Positions 17,086 through 24,933 of a DNA stretch of 64,000 bases are shown piece after piece. How positions within the stretch are numbered: position 1 is the first letter of the stretch; each line of letters begins with the position of its first letter. The stretch is from Deinococci bacterium (lineage in GTDB: Bacteria; Deinococcota; Deinococci; Deinococcales; Trueperaceae): assembly GCA_030149325.1 (NCBI GenBank), contig JASBRS010000010.1, forward strand, positions 105,889 through 169,888, written 5' to 3'. Below the pieces are notes generated by a model, which was given only the letters and a program-made list of their open reading frames with translations, made no database searches and was not told the DNA's origin. A program made the translations under genes and the position numbers.

Positions 17086-17913
17086 TCAGCCCTCGCCCTC
17101 GCGCGCCTCGGCGTTGGCGCGCACGGCGGCCGCCACGAACGCAGCCAGCCCCTCGGCGCGATCGTCGTAGTGCGCGCGGAAGCGCGGATCGCTCTCGTAC
17201 AGCTCGGCCAGGCCGGCGTGCATGGCAGGGCTGCAGTCGTAGAACCAGAGGCTGATGTGGCGGCGGTGGGCCTCGGCGGCCTCCATGGCCTCGCCCGCGG
17301 TGGGCGCCAGCCCGGCGGCGTGGACGTCGGCCAGGCGCGCCTCGATGGCCTCGGCCTCGTCGCGGATCTTCCGCCAGGTGTCCTTGTCGTAGCGTTCCGC
17401 GCGGCGACGGCTCTGGCGGTAGGCGTCGGTGTCGCCCCAGCGCTCTGCCGCTTCGGCGGCGTGCTCGGTCGGGTCGTGGTCGCCGAACACCTCGAACAGC
17501 TCCTCAGGGTCGAGTCGGATCCCCATCTGCATCGCCTCCAGGGTCTTGTCCAACGAGCTGCGCATCGCCTCCAGGCGGCGCAGACGTGCGTCGAGCAGGG
17601 CGCGTTGCCGGCGCAGGTGGTCCATGCGGTCGGAGGAGGGTTCGTCGAGCAGGGCGCCGATGGCGCCGAGCTCGAACCCCAGCTCGCGGTAGGCGAGGAC
17701 CCGATGCAGGCGCTCGAGCTCGAGAGGTCCGTAGCTGCGGTACCCGCCGGCGCTGCGCTCGGCGGGGCGGACGAGGCCGATGGCGTCGTAGTGGTGGAGG
17801 GCCCGGACGGACACGCCTGCCAGGCGCGCCACCTCGCCGACGCTGTAGCGCGCCTCGCGGTCGGGCCCCGTCGAGGCGGCCTCGGAAGGTCTCCTGCGGT
17901 CGCGGTCGGGCAC
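17086..17913 (-). CDS. MerR-family regulator with TipAS-like drug-binding domain (TipAL-like)
   Basis: 275 aa. Residues 20-90 are a MerR winged helix (YSVGEVARLAGVSVRALHHYDAIGLV), followed by a coiled coil at about 95-130. The C-terminal half matches the TipAS domain of TipAL (WFYDCSPAMHAGLAELYESDPRFRAHYDD); Cys227 sits where TipAS attaches thiopeptides covalently, and all-helical ligand pockets of this family bind diverse hydrophobic compounds. The start is GTG 17913, with GAGAGGAG upstream. The promoter at 17932-17962 has the over-long 19-bp spacer with a dyad typical of MerR targets, so autoactivation is likely. The downstream acetamidase may be co-regulated. Confidence 0.9.
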   Translation of the reverse strand: MPDRDRRRPSEAASTGPDREARYSVGEVARLAGVSVRALHHYDAIGLVRPAERSAGGYRSYGPLELERLHRVLAYRELGFELGAIGALLDEPSSDRMDHLRRQRALLDARLRRLEAMRSSLDKTLEAMQMGIRLDPEELFEVFGDHDPTEHAAEAAERWGDTDAYRQSRRRAERYDKDTWRKIRDEAEAIEARLADVHAAGLAPTAGEAMEAAEAHRRHISLWFYDCSPAMHAGLAELYESDPRFRAHYDDRAEGLAAFVAAAVRANAEAREGEG

Positions 17914-17931
17914 ATCGCTCCTCTCGCCAGC

Positions 17932-17962
17932 AGCCTAGACCCTCACGTTGCGTCAGGGTCAA
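17932..17962 (-). promoter_or_regulatory. MerR-type promoter with 19-bp spacer and operator dyad
   Basis: On the minus strand TTGACC (17962-17957) and TAGGCT (17937-17932) are 19 bp apart rather than 17. A dyad, GACCCTCACG-TTG-CGTCAGGGTC (17938-17960, one mismatched pair), fills the spacer. This geometry is the classic MerR activation target. Confidence 0.7.
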
Positions 17963-17986
17963 GTCGGGGAGAGCCGAGCGCTTCCG

Positions 17987-18015
17987 GGAACTTCTCGGGC
18001 GGTTCCCGACTCCAA
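17987..18015 (+). promoter_or_regulatory. Putative sigma-E-type (ECF) promoter
   Basis: GGAACTT (17987-17993) is followed after 17 bp by TCCAA (18011-18015), resembling the E. coli sigma-E pattern (GGAACTT, about 16 bp, TCnnA). It precedes the operon that encodes the ECF factor itself, as expected for autoregulation. A short inverted repeat, CGGGAAC/GTTCCCG (17985-18008), overlaps it. Confidence 0.45.
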
Positions 18016-18061
18016 CCAGATAGGACCCGCCTCCGCGGGCCCGACTCACGGGAGGTCCATC

Positions 18062-18952
18062 GTGAACCGCCAACGACCGCATCGCCGACGCCGCTTCGTC
18101 CCCGTCCTCCTCGTCCTCGCTACCGCCGGCGTGGGCGCCGTGCTCGCCGGCTGCAACAGCGTGCCGTCGAGTGCCGCCGCCACCAGCGCCGCCGGCCAGG
18201 CCGTGCTGAGTGCGGTCGACGACGCCTTCGCCAGTTCGGCCAGCGCCGACGGTACCGACCTCGCGCCGGCCTCCGTGTCCACGCAGTCGGTCGAGCCCAT
18301 CGTGGTGGTGAGGCGTGCCGACATGCACCGCGAGCGCCGCCTGGTGAGCCTGATCTTCGATCGGCAGCCCGATCCCACGTCGGCCGAGGCGCAGGTGTGG
18401 GTGCACGTCACCGGCACCGCCCAACTGTGGCAGGGGTACCCGGTGTCCGGTTCCGGCTGGACCCTGGTGGGACGCAAGCCCATCGACTACCAGGGCACGC
18501 TGACCCTCCAGGTGGCCAAGGGGGCCGGCGGCTGGAGCCTGACGTCGGTCGACAGCACCGGCCTGAGCCAGGGAGCCGATGCCGCCAGCGTGGCGAGCGT
18601 GGCCTTCACGCCCGATCCCCTGCTCATCGGTCGCAGCGACAACGTCGGCACCGTCGACCTGCGCGTTCCCGACAGCACGGACCAGTTCCTGGTGGTCGCC
18701 CGAGGCCCGTACATGGCGCCCCACGGCGTGCTCGGCGACAACGGCGTGGCCCCCGACACCACCGCCGACGACGGTACCTACACCGGCTACGTGTGGGTCG
18801 GAGCCGATGCCCGGGCCGGCACCCACCTGGCGTTCGTCACCGCCCTCGACTACACCAAGACCGTCGACCTCGGCCAGTCGGGCGGCAGCTACCTCGCCCC
18901 CTACACCTTCACCCTCCACCCGGTGGTGGTAGACCTGGCCGCGAGCGAGTAG
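18062..18952 (+). CDS. Lipoprotein of an ECF sigma operon
   Basis: 296 aa. GTG start, with GGGAGG 6 nt upstream. A basic N-terminus (NRQRPHRRRRF) and a hydrophobic stretch end in the lipobox VLAGC, so it should be lipid-anchored outside the cytoplasmic membrane. The rest is beta-rich with repeated Asp/Gly segments (DTTADDGTYTGYVWVGADA), compatible with immunoglobulin-like or choice-of-anchor folds. No enzyme motif is recognised. The sigma factor gene starts 9 nt downstream, so this is the first gene of the sigma/anti-sigma/RseB-like operon and may sense or belong to the envelope stress regulon. Confidence 0.8.
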   Translation: MNRQRPHRRRRFVPVLLVLATAGVGAVLAGCNSVPSSAAATSAAGQAVLSAVDDAFASSASADGTDLAPASVSTQSVEPIVVVRRADMHRERRLVSLIFDRQPDPTSAEAQVWVHVTGTAQLWQGYPVSGSGWTLVGRKPIDYQGTLTLQVAKGAGGWSLTSVDSTGLSQGADAASVASVAFTPDPLLIGRSDNVGTVDLRVPDSTDQFLVVARGPYMAPHGVLGDNGVAPDTTADDGTYTGYVWVGADARAGTHLAFVTALDYTKTVDLGQSGGSYLAPYTFTLHPVVVDLAASE

Positions 18953-18961
18953 GGTCGGAGC

Positions 18962-19681
18962 ATGGCCGTCCTCCCGATCCCTGTGCGCGCGCTCCCCGGG
19001 CGGGGCCCCTGCCGGCCCGTCCGGGAGGGCGCGCCGGCCGGCCCGGACGCAGCGGCTGCTCGCCTGGTGCGCTCGCTCACTCGGGCGACGGCGTGGTTCG
19101 CCGACCTGTTCGACGCCTCCGGCGAGCCGACGCGAGCGCTCGAGCGCGAGACCCAGCTCGTCGCCGCCGCCAAGTACGGCGACCCCGATGCCTTCGACGC
19201 GCTGGTGACGCGGCACGCTCCCGCCCTCCACGCCGTGGCGCGCCGGCTGGTGGGCGACGATCTCGCCCGCGACGTGGTGCAGGACAGCCTGCTGGCCGCC
19301 TACCGGAGCCTGCGCGCCTTCCGCGGCGACGCCAGCTTCGGGTCGTACCTCCACGGCATCGTCGTGAACCGTTGTCGTCGGGTGGCGCCGCGTTGGCAGC
19401 GCCCCTCGGCCCCGAGCGAGGCGCTGGCCCTGGAGGCCAGCCGCGACCTCGGGCCCGAAGCGCATGCGGTCGCGAGCGACACCCGCGCGCGGATCGAAGC
19501 GGCGCTCCGAACGCTGCCGCCGCGCTTCCGCGAGGCGCTGGCGCTCCGCGAGTTCGGTGGTCTCAGCTACGAGGAGATCGCGGAGGCGGTGGGGGCACCG
19601 GTGGGCACGGTGCGCAGCCGCATCGCCCGCGCCCGTGGCCAGCTGCGCGACGAGCTCGAGCGCCGGGGGGTCCGGCCGTGA
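18962..19681 (+). CDS. ECF RNA polymerase sigma factor (sigma-E/RpoE type)
   Basis: 239 aa. Region 2 is seen as AAKYGDPDAFDALVTRHAPALH and DVVQDSLLAAYRSLRAFRGDASFGSYLHGIVVNRC; region 4 as LPPRFREALALREFGGLSYEEIAEAVGAPVGTVRSRIARAR. An N-terminal extension of about 65 residues precedes region 2. The anti-sigma gene overlaps its stop by 4 bp (GTGA), typical of a co-translated sigma/anti-sigma pair. It should direct RNA polymerase to GGAAC-type promoters such as the one proposed at 17987, giving autoregulation. Confidence 0.93.
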   Translation: MAVLPIPVRALPGRGPCRPVREGAPAGPDAAAARLVRSLTRATAWFADLFDASGEPTRALERETQLVAAAKYGDPDAFDALVTRHAPALHAVARRLVGDDLARDVVQDSLLAAYRSLRAFRGDASFGSYLHGIVVNRCRRVAPRWQRPSAPSEALALEASRDLGPEAHAVASDTRARIEAALRTLPPRFREALALREFGGLSYEEIAEAVGAPVGTVRSRIARARGQLRDELERRGVRP

Positions 19682-20097
19682 GCCGGCGCCCGGACGACCG
19701 CCGTCACGACCGGCTCAGCGCCTACCTCGACGGCGAGCTGTCGCCGACCGAGGCCGCCGCTCTCGAGCGTGAGCTGCCCGTCGACCCCGCACTGCAGGCC
19801 GATCTCGACGCCATGCAGCGCCTCTCCGGACGTCTCGCCGTGGAGGACGAGGACTACCGCGCGGCGCAGGGCATCCGCGCCGCCGTGCGCGGGCGCCTGG
19901 CCGAGCCGCACCGCCGCAGGGGCGTGCCGCTGGCACGTTGGTGGTGGATCCCCGCGGCCGCCACCCTGGCGGTGGTGAGCTTCGTGGCGCTGCGCGCGGC
20001 CGGGCCGCTAGGGCCCCGTCCTCAGCAGGTCCAGGTCGAGGCGGTGGCCGAGCAGTACGCGCTCGCCCTCAGCGACCTCGGTGGGGGCCAGCCGTGA
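19678..20097 (+). CDS. Anti-sigma factor (RseA-like, single membrane span)
   Basis: 139 aa. The GTG start overlaps the sigma stop (GTGA). The N-terminus DRLSAYLDGELSPTEAAALERELPVDPALQADLDAMQRLSG is the anti-sigma domain that sequesters the sigma factor. I see no HxxxCxxC zinc motif, so this is the RseA-type, zinc-free form. One transmembrane helix lies at about residues 83-102 (WWWIPAAATLAVVSFVALRA), leaving a short external tail. The next gene starts at an overlapping GTGA. Regulated proteolysis on envelope stress is expected by analogy. Confidence 0.85.
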   Translation: MSRRPDDRRHDRLSAYLDGELSPTEAAALERELPVDPALQADLDAMQRLSGRLAVEDEDYRAAQGIRAAVRGRLAEPHRRRGVPLARWWWIPAAATLAVVSFVALRAAGPLGPRPQQVQVEAVAEQYALALSDLGGGQP

Positions 20098-20975
20098 GGT
20101 GGCCCCGGATCCCGACGCGAGGCCCTCGGCCGGCGCTGGCCCTCGCCCTGGCGGGCGCGGCCCTGCTGGCGGCGGCGTGGGCGCAGCCGGCCGCGAGTGC
20201 GCCCCCTGCGCAGCCGCCGGCGGCGGTGGCGCTGTTCCGCAAGATGGTGGACGCCGCGCGCACCCTCGAGGTGGTCGGCACGACCGCCGAGCGCATCGAC
20301 CTTCCCGGGGTGTCCGCGGACCCTCGGCATCAGCGCTTCGCCCTGCCGGTGACGGTGGTGCCCGAACTCGTCGTACGCTCCTTCGCGTTGCGCCTGGGGC
20401 AGGCCACCCAGGTCGCCGGGCGCCGGGTCGAGGCGCTCGAGCTCCACGGTCTCGGTCCGCTGACGCCCGACTGGACCTTCTGGGTCGACGCCGCCACCGG
20501 CGTCCGGCTCGGCTACCGGGTCGTCGACGCAGACGGCGCCGTGGTCGCCGAGGGGCGCTACAGCCAGGTGAGGGAGGTGCGGGTGAGGCCGACGCCGCTG
20601 GCGCTGCCGTCGGCGCCGGCGCGGCTGGACGCGCAGCGCCTGGCGCGTCTGATGGATGCCGGCCACCTCCCCCGAGGCTACGTACCGGTGGGTCTGGCGC
20701 GCACCGAGATCGGAGCGGCCAAGGTCCCCGCCCTGCGGATCACCTTCTTCGACGGCCTCGACGCCCTGGTGGTGCTCGTCTACCGTCACCAGGACGCACC
20801 CCCCGTGGCAGCGGCGAACGCGAGGCTGGCCAGCCGTAGCGTCGGTCGCTTCAACGTGACGGTGGTGGGCCCCGCGCCCGTCGCCAGCCTGCGATCGTGG
20901 CTCGACGGGCTCGAACGCGGGCCGCTGGGGCGGCCCGGCGCGCTGCACGATCTGCAGGAGCTGGCGAACCCCTGA
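20094..20975 (+). CDS. RseB/MucB-like periplasmic sigma-E regulator
   Basis: 293 aa. The GTG start overlaps the anti-sigma stop. A signal sequence (PALALALAGAALLAAAWAQPAASA) sends it out of the cytoplasm. The first domain (LFRKMVDAARTLEVVGTTAERI...) resembles the LolA/LolB-like fold of RseB, and the end matches the MucB/RseB C-terminal domain (LMDAGHLPRGYVPVGLARTE...ALRITFFDGLDALVVLVYRHQ). In Proteobacteria RseB shields RseA from proteolysis and senses mislocalised envelope components. The gene order sigma, anti-sigma, RseB here is the same. A hairpin terminator follows directly. Confidence 0.85.
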   Translation: MRWPRIPTRGPRPALALALAGAALLAAAWAQPAASAPPAQPPAAVALFRKMVDAARTLEVVGTTAERIDLPGVSADPRHQRFALPVTVVPELVVRSFALRLGQATQVAGRRVEALELHGLGPLTPDWTFWVDAATGVRLGYRVVDADGAVVAEGRYSQVREVRVRPTPLALPSAPARLDAQRLARLMDAGHLPRGYVPVGLARTEIGAAKVPALRITFFDGLDALVVLVYRHQDAPPVAAANARLASRSVGRFNVTVVGPAPVASLRSWLDGLERGPLGRPGALHDLQELANP

Positions 20976-20981
20976 GGCGCG

Positions 20982-21012
20982 TGGGGCGGCCGGCGTCGGT
21001 CCGGCCGCCCCA
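20982..21012 (+). terminator. Hairpin after the sigma-E-type operon
   Basis: Perfect 12-bp stem TGGGGCGGCCGG / CCGGCCGCCCCA with a 7-nt loop, 7 nt past the stop. There is no U tract, as is common in this window. Confidence 0.6.
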
Positions 21013-21143
21013 GGCCCGCGGGCGCTGCTGTGTCGCCCGACAACGCGGGCTCCGTCGTCCGGGTCTAGGCTGGATGTAGTCCCCCCTCGCCTGCATTCGC
21101 GTCGGCCCGCCTTCTCCGTTGAGGGGACAGGAAGGAGCTTCGC

Positions 21144-21512
21144 ATGGGCTTCTCGAGACGATGGCTGGATTGGGTGAGCCTGCTCGCGGGGGGCTGGCTC
21201 TTCGTTTCGCCGTGGGTGCTGGGGTACGCCTCGGTCCCGGTGGCCGCCTGGACGGCGTTCATCCTGGGCGGCCTGGTGGTGGTGACGGCACTGTGGGCGC
21301 TGACCGCGCGGGAGGCGCGGACGCCCGAGCTGGTCAACGCTCTGTTCGGAGCGCTGGTGTTCGTCGCTCCCTGGGTGCTCGGCTTCGTGGCCGAGCGCGC
21401 CGCACGCATCGACGCCTGGATCGTGGGCGCCGTGATCGTGGTCGCCGCCCTGTGGGCCGCGATGGCGGAACGGCCGGAGCTCCCCACCGAACGTCGCGGA
21501 ACGGCGATCTGA
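21144..21512 (+). CDS. SPW-repeat small membrane protein
   Basis: 122 aa with four predicted membrane helices arranged as two repeats. Each begins with a variant of the SPW motif (WLFVSPWVLGY and ALVFVAPWVLGF), the mark of the SPW repeat family of unknown function. The ATG has GGAAGGAG upstream. A TAGGCT -10 box at 21066-21071 would give a leader of about 65 nt. It is a single-gene unit, ending before the large palindrome at 21555. Confidence 0.88.
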   Translation: MGFSRRWLDWVSLLAGGWLFVSPWVLGYASVPVAAWTAFILGGLVVVTALWALTAREARTPELVNALFGALVFVAPWVLGFVAERAARIDAWIVGAVIVVAALWAAMAERPELPTERRGTAI

Positions 21513-21554
21513 ACCGCGCTGTGGGCCGGGCGATGTGAGCCACGGCTCGCGAAC

Positions 21555-21598
21555 CACGATGTCGGCCGGTGCAGGCGCCTGCACCGGCCGACATCGTG
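21555..21598. terminator. 44-bp perfect palindrome between convergent genes
   Basis: The 22-nt arms CACGATGTCGGCCGGTGCAGG+C and its exact complement abut with no spacer. It lies between the SPW gene (ends 21512) and the convergent hydrolase gene (ends 21611). Most likely a bidirectional terminator; protein binding at a perfect dyad is an alternative. Confidence 0.65.
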
Positions 21599-21610
21599 CC
21601 GGGTCGGGCC

Positions 21611-23320
21611 TCAGCCGGCCAGGAACGGCACGTGCCAGTACACCAGGAACGGTAGGAAGAGCGCGGCCGCCACGGCCACCACCACCGCCACCGCCGGACG
21701 CGGGGGGAGGGCCCCGTTGCGCCGGGCGAGCAGCAGCAGCACCGCCAGGCCCACGGCGAGCGTGCCGCTGACCGCCGAGAGGGCGCGCAACCCCAGGGCC
21801 AGGGGCCCCAGGGCGAGCCCGCGCGGGCTGTACAGCCCCAGCAGGAAGGCGATCGCCAGGGTCGATCCGACCAGCAGCGCCAGATCCACGAAGCTCACCA
21901 GGGCCTGCGTGAGGTGGAGCAGCCGTGCGGTGCGTTGGCTGTCGGGTGCAGGCGCCGGCGTGTCACCCGGGCCGGCGGCGCGGCGCCGGCCGCGGTGCGG
22001 CAGCACGCTCAGCACCAGGCCCTCGCCGAAGGCGATCAGGAAGAACACCACCGCCCCCAGTTGCACCCAGGGGCTGGCGTACCAGGGGGCGGGCCGGTCG
22101 GCTGCGCCCGGGATCTGCAGCGACGGGTCGGCGTTGGCTCCCGGCGTCGCCGACGTGCCGGCCCCGGCCGTCGGTGTCGTGACGGCGGCCGCCGTCACGG
22201 GTCCCGGGCGTGCCGGCGACGATCCCACCACGACGGCCGTCCACCCCAGCACCACCGAGCGGTAGGTGGCCTCGGAGGCGCGTCGCGCCTCCGGGCCGGC
22301 GCCGGCGTCGCGGCCGATCACCGTCACGTGGTCGAGCGGCTGGTCGCGGCTCTGGGCGGCCCGCAACAGCGCGGCCGTGCTCTTGGCGCCCGGGGCGTGG
22401 GGATCGAGATCGTCGAACACCAGCAGGGCCGGCGCCTGCGCGCGGGCCAGGGCGTCGGTGGGGGTGCGGGCGGGGTCGGCGCCGAGGAAGCCGAGCTGCC
22501 CCGGCGGCAGCAGCGCCGCCAAGACGGGGCGCGTGGCCACCAGCAGGCGGACGCCCCGCATGGCCGTGTCGGCGGCGGTCGGCGAGTAGCCGCGGGCGCG
22601 CACGGCGTCGCCGGCGCGCCACACCTCCTCCTGGCCCAGGGGGGCGGCCGAGGTGTTGAGCAGGATCAGGAAGGCGACGTCGGCGTGCTCGCCGACGAAC
22701 GGCGCCAGCCAGGCGCCCTGGCCGACGCCCCAGACGCCGACCCGCGAGGGGTCGATGCCCGGCTGTCGGCGGACGGCGGCGACGGCCGCGACGGCGTCGC
22801 CGATGGCGTCGTCGACGTTGAGCGCGGTGCGCCAGCCGGTGCTGGGGCTGGCGACGCCGGCCACGGTGTAGCGGTACGAGGCGACACCGCTTTCGGCGAA
22901 CAGCCGGGCATCGGTCCGCGCGCGCTGTTGCTCGGCGGGCGCGCTGCCCGACAGCAGGACCACGGCTGGGAAGGGCCCGGGCCCGGCGGGCATCAGCAGG
23001 CTACCGGTGAGCGTCACCGTGCCGTGGTGCACGGTGAGCGCGTGGCGTTCCGGCGGCAGTGGGGCCGACCTCGTCGCCGGGACGGTGGCGGGAGCGGGCG
23101 ACGTGGCGGGCGTGTCCGGGCCAGCCGCCGCCGAGCCCCGGGCGGGCGTCGCCACGGCCGCGAAGGGATCGTTGGAGGTGGCCCCCTGGGCGTGCGCCGC
23201 CCCGCCGGCGGCCGCCAGGACACAGGCGGTGGCCAGCGCGCTCACGCTGCGCAGGCGGCGGGCGGCCCGACGGGCCCTGTCGCGACGGCGGCGCAGGAGA
23301 GAAGGGATGGCAAGACGCAC
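21611..23320 (-). CDS. Membrane-anchored alpha/beta-hydrolase-like protein lacking the serine nucleophile
   Basis: 569 aa. An N-terminal signal segment (ALATACVLAAAGGAAHAQ) leads into an alpha/beta-hydrolase domain (PAGPGPFPAVVLLSGSAPAE..., then DPSRVGVWGVGQGAWLAPFV) and a C-terminal half with about four membrane helices (from residue ~430). At the nucleophile elbow the expected GxSxG reads GVGQG: residue 200 is glycine (codon at 22721-22723), one base from serine. It looks like a catalytically dead relative of dienelactone hydrolase/acyl peptidase proteins, unless another residue is used. A TAGAAT -10 box lies 32 bp before the ATG. Confidence 0.75.
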   Translation of the reverse strand: MRLAIPSLLRRRRDRARRAARRLRSVSALATACVLAAAGGAAHAQGATSNDPFAAVATPARGSAAAGPDTPATSPAPATVPATRSAPLPPERHALTVHHGTVTLTGSLLMPAGPGPFPAVVLLSGSAPAEQQRARTDARLFAESGVASYRYTVAGVASPSTGWRTALNVDDAIGDAVAAVAAVRRQPGIDPSRVGVWGVGQGAWLAPFVGEHADVAFLILLNTSAAPLGQEEVWRAGDAVRARGYSPTAADTAMRGVRLLVATRPVLAALLPPGQLGFLGADPARTPTDALARAQAPALLVFDDLDPHAPGAKSTAALLRAAQSRDQPLDHVTVIGRDAGAGPEARRASEATYRSVVLGWTAVVVGSSPARPGPVTAAAVTTPTAGAGTSATPGANADPSLQIPGAADRPAPWYASPWVQLGAVVFFLIAFGEGLVLSVLPHRGRRRAAGPGDTPAPAPDSQRTARLLHLTQALVSFVDLALLVGSTLAIAFLLGLYSPRGLALGPLALGLRALSAVSGTLAVGLAVLLLLARRNGALPPRPAVAVVVAVAAALFLPFLVYWHVPFLAG

Positions 23321-23352
23321 GATGGGCCTCCGGGGCTCGGTTCGGTCCTTCG

Positions 23353-23358
23353 ATTCTA
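23353..23358 (-). promoter_or_regulatory. -10 box for the hydrolase-like gene
   Basis: TAGAAT on the minus strand, 32 bp upstream of the ATG at 23320. No clear -35 was found. Confidence 0.4.
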
Positions 23359-23596
23359 GGACGGCGTCGCCCCGGAGCGCCCGGCAGCTGCACTGGCCGC
23401 GGGCCGCGCCCGGGTGGTGGGGCGTCCGGCGCGGGGTGTGGGCGCCCCCCGCGTTGGTGCCGAGCGGGTCGCCGCGTGCGCGCGGTCGTGGCGGCTCGAC
23501 GGGTCCGCGCGTACCATGGGAGAAGCGTCGACGCGCCGTGGGGGCTGCGCCCGCGGGGGCTCGCCGTCGGCGCGCAGGGCCCGAGTGGGAGGACCG

Positions 23597-24016
23597 ATGC
23601 GTTCACGTCGGGAGGGCAGCCGATCGTTCCAAGACACCACGCCGGCGGGGGGTGCGGGTCTGGTGCGGCGCCGTGCCGCCCTGACCGTCAAGATCGCCCA
23701 CAGCGTGCTCCTGCTGGTCATGGCGAGCGCCGCGACCCTCGTCCTGGTCGACGGCATCAGCGGTCGCCGCGACGTCTGGCTGACGCTGGCCCTGCTGGTG
23801 GTGGGGGTGGAGGCCGTGGTCTACGCCGCCAACGGTCTGCGCTGTCCGCTGACGTCACTGGCCCTCAGGCTCGGCGATCCGACCGGCCACGACTGGGTGT
23901 GCGAACGCCTGCTGCCGGAGCGCTACGTGCTTCGCGTCGCCCCCTTCTTCGCCTGGGTCACGCTCCTGGGGCTGCTGGCGATGGGCGTGCGATGGGCGGT
24001 GCTGGGGACGCCGTGA
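23597..24016 (+). CDS. Small integral membrane protein, unknown
   Basis: 139 aa. ATG with GGGAGGA upstream. About three membrane helices: VKIAHSVLLLVMASAATLVLV, WLTLALLVVGVEAVVYAANG and FFAWVTLLGLLAMGVRWAVL. The loop between the second and third carries Arg-Cys-Pro-Leu-Thr (RCPLTSLALRLGD) and a second Cys (DWVCERLLPERYV); these two cysteines and the charged residues between helices look conserved, but I do not recognise a named family. It stands alone between a divergent hydrolase-like gene and the IclR gene. Confidence 0.7.
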   Translation: MRSRREGSRSFQDTTPAGGAGLVRRRAALTVKIAHSVLLLVMASAATLVLVDGISGRRDVWLTLALLVVGVEAVVYAANGLRCPLTSLALRLGDPTGHDWVCERLLPERYVLRVAPFFAWVTLLGLLAMGVRWAVLGTP

Positions 24017-24074
24017 CGGCCCCCGATACGGGCGCCCGTCGCGGTGGCTATTTCGGATCAGGAAACGTACTTGC

Positions 24075-24103
24075 TTGAAGAGAAAGCTGACCGGGGCTAG
24101 ACT
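24075..24103 (+). promoter_or_regulatory. Promoter of the IclR gene, leaderless
   Basis: TTGAAG (24075-24080), 17-bp spacer, TAGACT (24098-24103), then 5 nt to the ATG at 24109. The region is locally AT-rich. Predicted transcription starts at the initiation codon. Confidence 0.65.
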
Positions 24104-24108
24104 GGGCC

Positions 24109-24933
24109 ATGCCCCCCGACCCCGACGCAGCAGGAGGCGCCGAGAGCGGCCAGCGCTACCGCATCCAGGCCCTCGACCGGGCGCTGGGGCTGCTCGAGCT
24201 GGTGGCGCAGCGCCCCGACCTCGGTCTCCAGGACCTGGCCAGGCGCTCCGGCACGAGCCCCAGCCAGGTGCTGAAGATCCTCGCGACCTTCGAACACCGA
24301 GGCCTGGTCCGCAAGGGCGACGACAAGACCTACCGCCTCGGCTACGGCGCGCTGCGGCTAGGGCACCAGGCTGCGCGGCTGCGGCCCGTGATCCGCGAGG
24401 CCGCCATCGAGCTCGACGCCCTGCGGGAGGCCACCGGCGAGAGCGTCCACCTGGTGGTCCGTGACGGCCTCGACGCCGTCATCGTGGACGTGCGCGAGTC
24501 GTCGCGCACGGTGCGGGTGGTGTCGCCGGTGGGGGAGCGCCGCCGCCTCAACGTGGGGGCCGCGGGCAAGGTGTTCCTGGCGTTCGAGCCGCGCGAGCTC
24601 ACGACGTGGCTGGTAAGGGAGCCGCTGACCGCCTACACCGAGCTCTCGGAGACCGACCCCGAGCTGCTCCACATCGACGTCCAACGCGTGCGCCGCCAGG
24701 GGGTGTGCGTGTCCATCGGCGATTTCGAGAAGGGGGCGTTCTCGGTGGCGGCGCCCGTACCGGGTCCCGACGGCCGTCCCGAGGCGGTCATCTCGCTGGC
24801 CGGGCCGTTGAGCCGCTTCGACAGCGCCCTTGAACGCCGCTACCGCAGCGCCGTCCGCGACGCCGCGGCCGCCGTCCGCGACCGCCTCGCCGGAACGCCC
24901 CGAGCCGACGACGAGCCGGCTAGCGCAGGCTGA
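24109..24933 (+). CDS. IclR-family transcription regulator
   Basis: 274 aa. Residues 15-75 are the IclR winged helix (IQALDRALGLLELVAQRPDLGLQDLARRSGTSPSQVLKILATFEHRGLVRK); the rest is the effector domain, with ESVHLVVRDGLDAVIVD and LNVGAAGKVFLAF. IclR proteins usually repress catabolic genes and are released by a small carbon metabolite. No adjacent catabolic operon shares its direction, so the target is not evident. Its 3' end overlaps the convergent fasciclin gene by 14 bp. Confidence 0.92.
   Translation: MPPDPDAAGGAESGQRYRIQALDRALGLLELVAQRPDLGLQDLARRSGTSPSQVLKILATFEHRGLVRKGDDKTYRLGYGALRLGHQAARLRPVIREAAIELDALREATGESVHLVVRDGLDAVIVDVRESSRTVRVVSPVGERRRLNVGAAGKVFLAFEPRELTTWLVREPLTAYTELSETDPELLHIDVQRVRRQGVCVSIGDFEKGAFSVAAPVPGPDGRPEAVISLAGPLSRFDSALERRYRSAVRDAAAAVRDRLAGTPRADDEPASAG

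Noticed and set aside
16021..19677. Upstream part of a 1358-codon plus-strand frame that ends in the anti-sigma gene
   Set aside because: Antisense to the acetamidase and MerR genes and out of frame with the lipoprotein and sigma genes; only the part from 19678 has a family match and a proper start.
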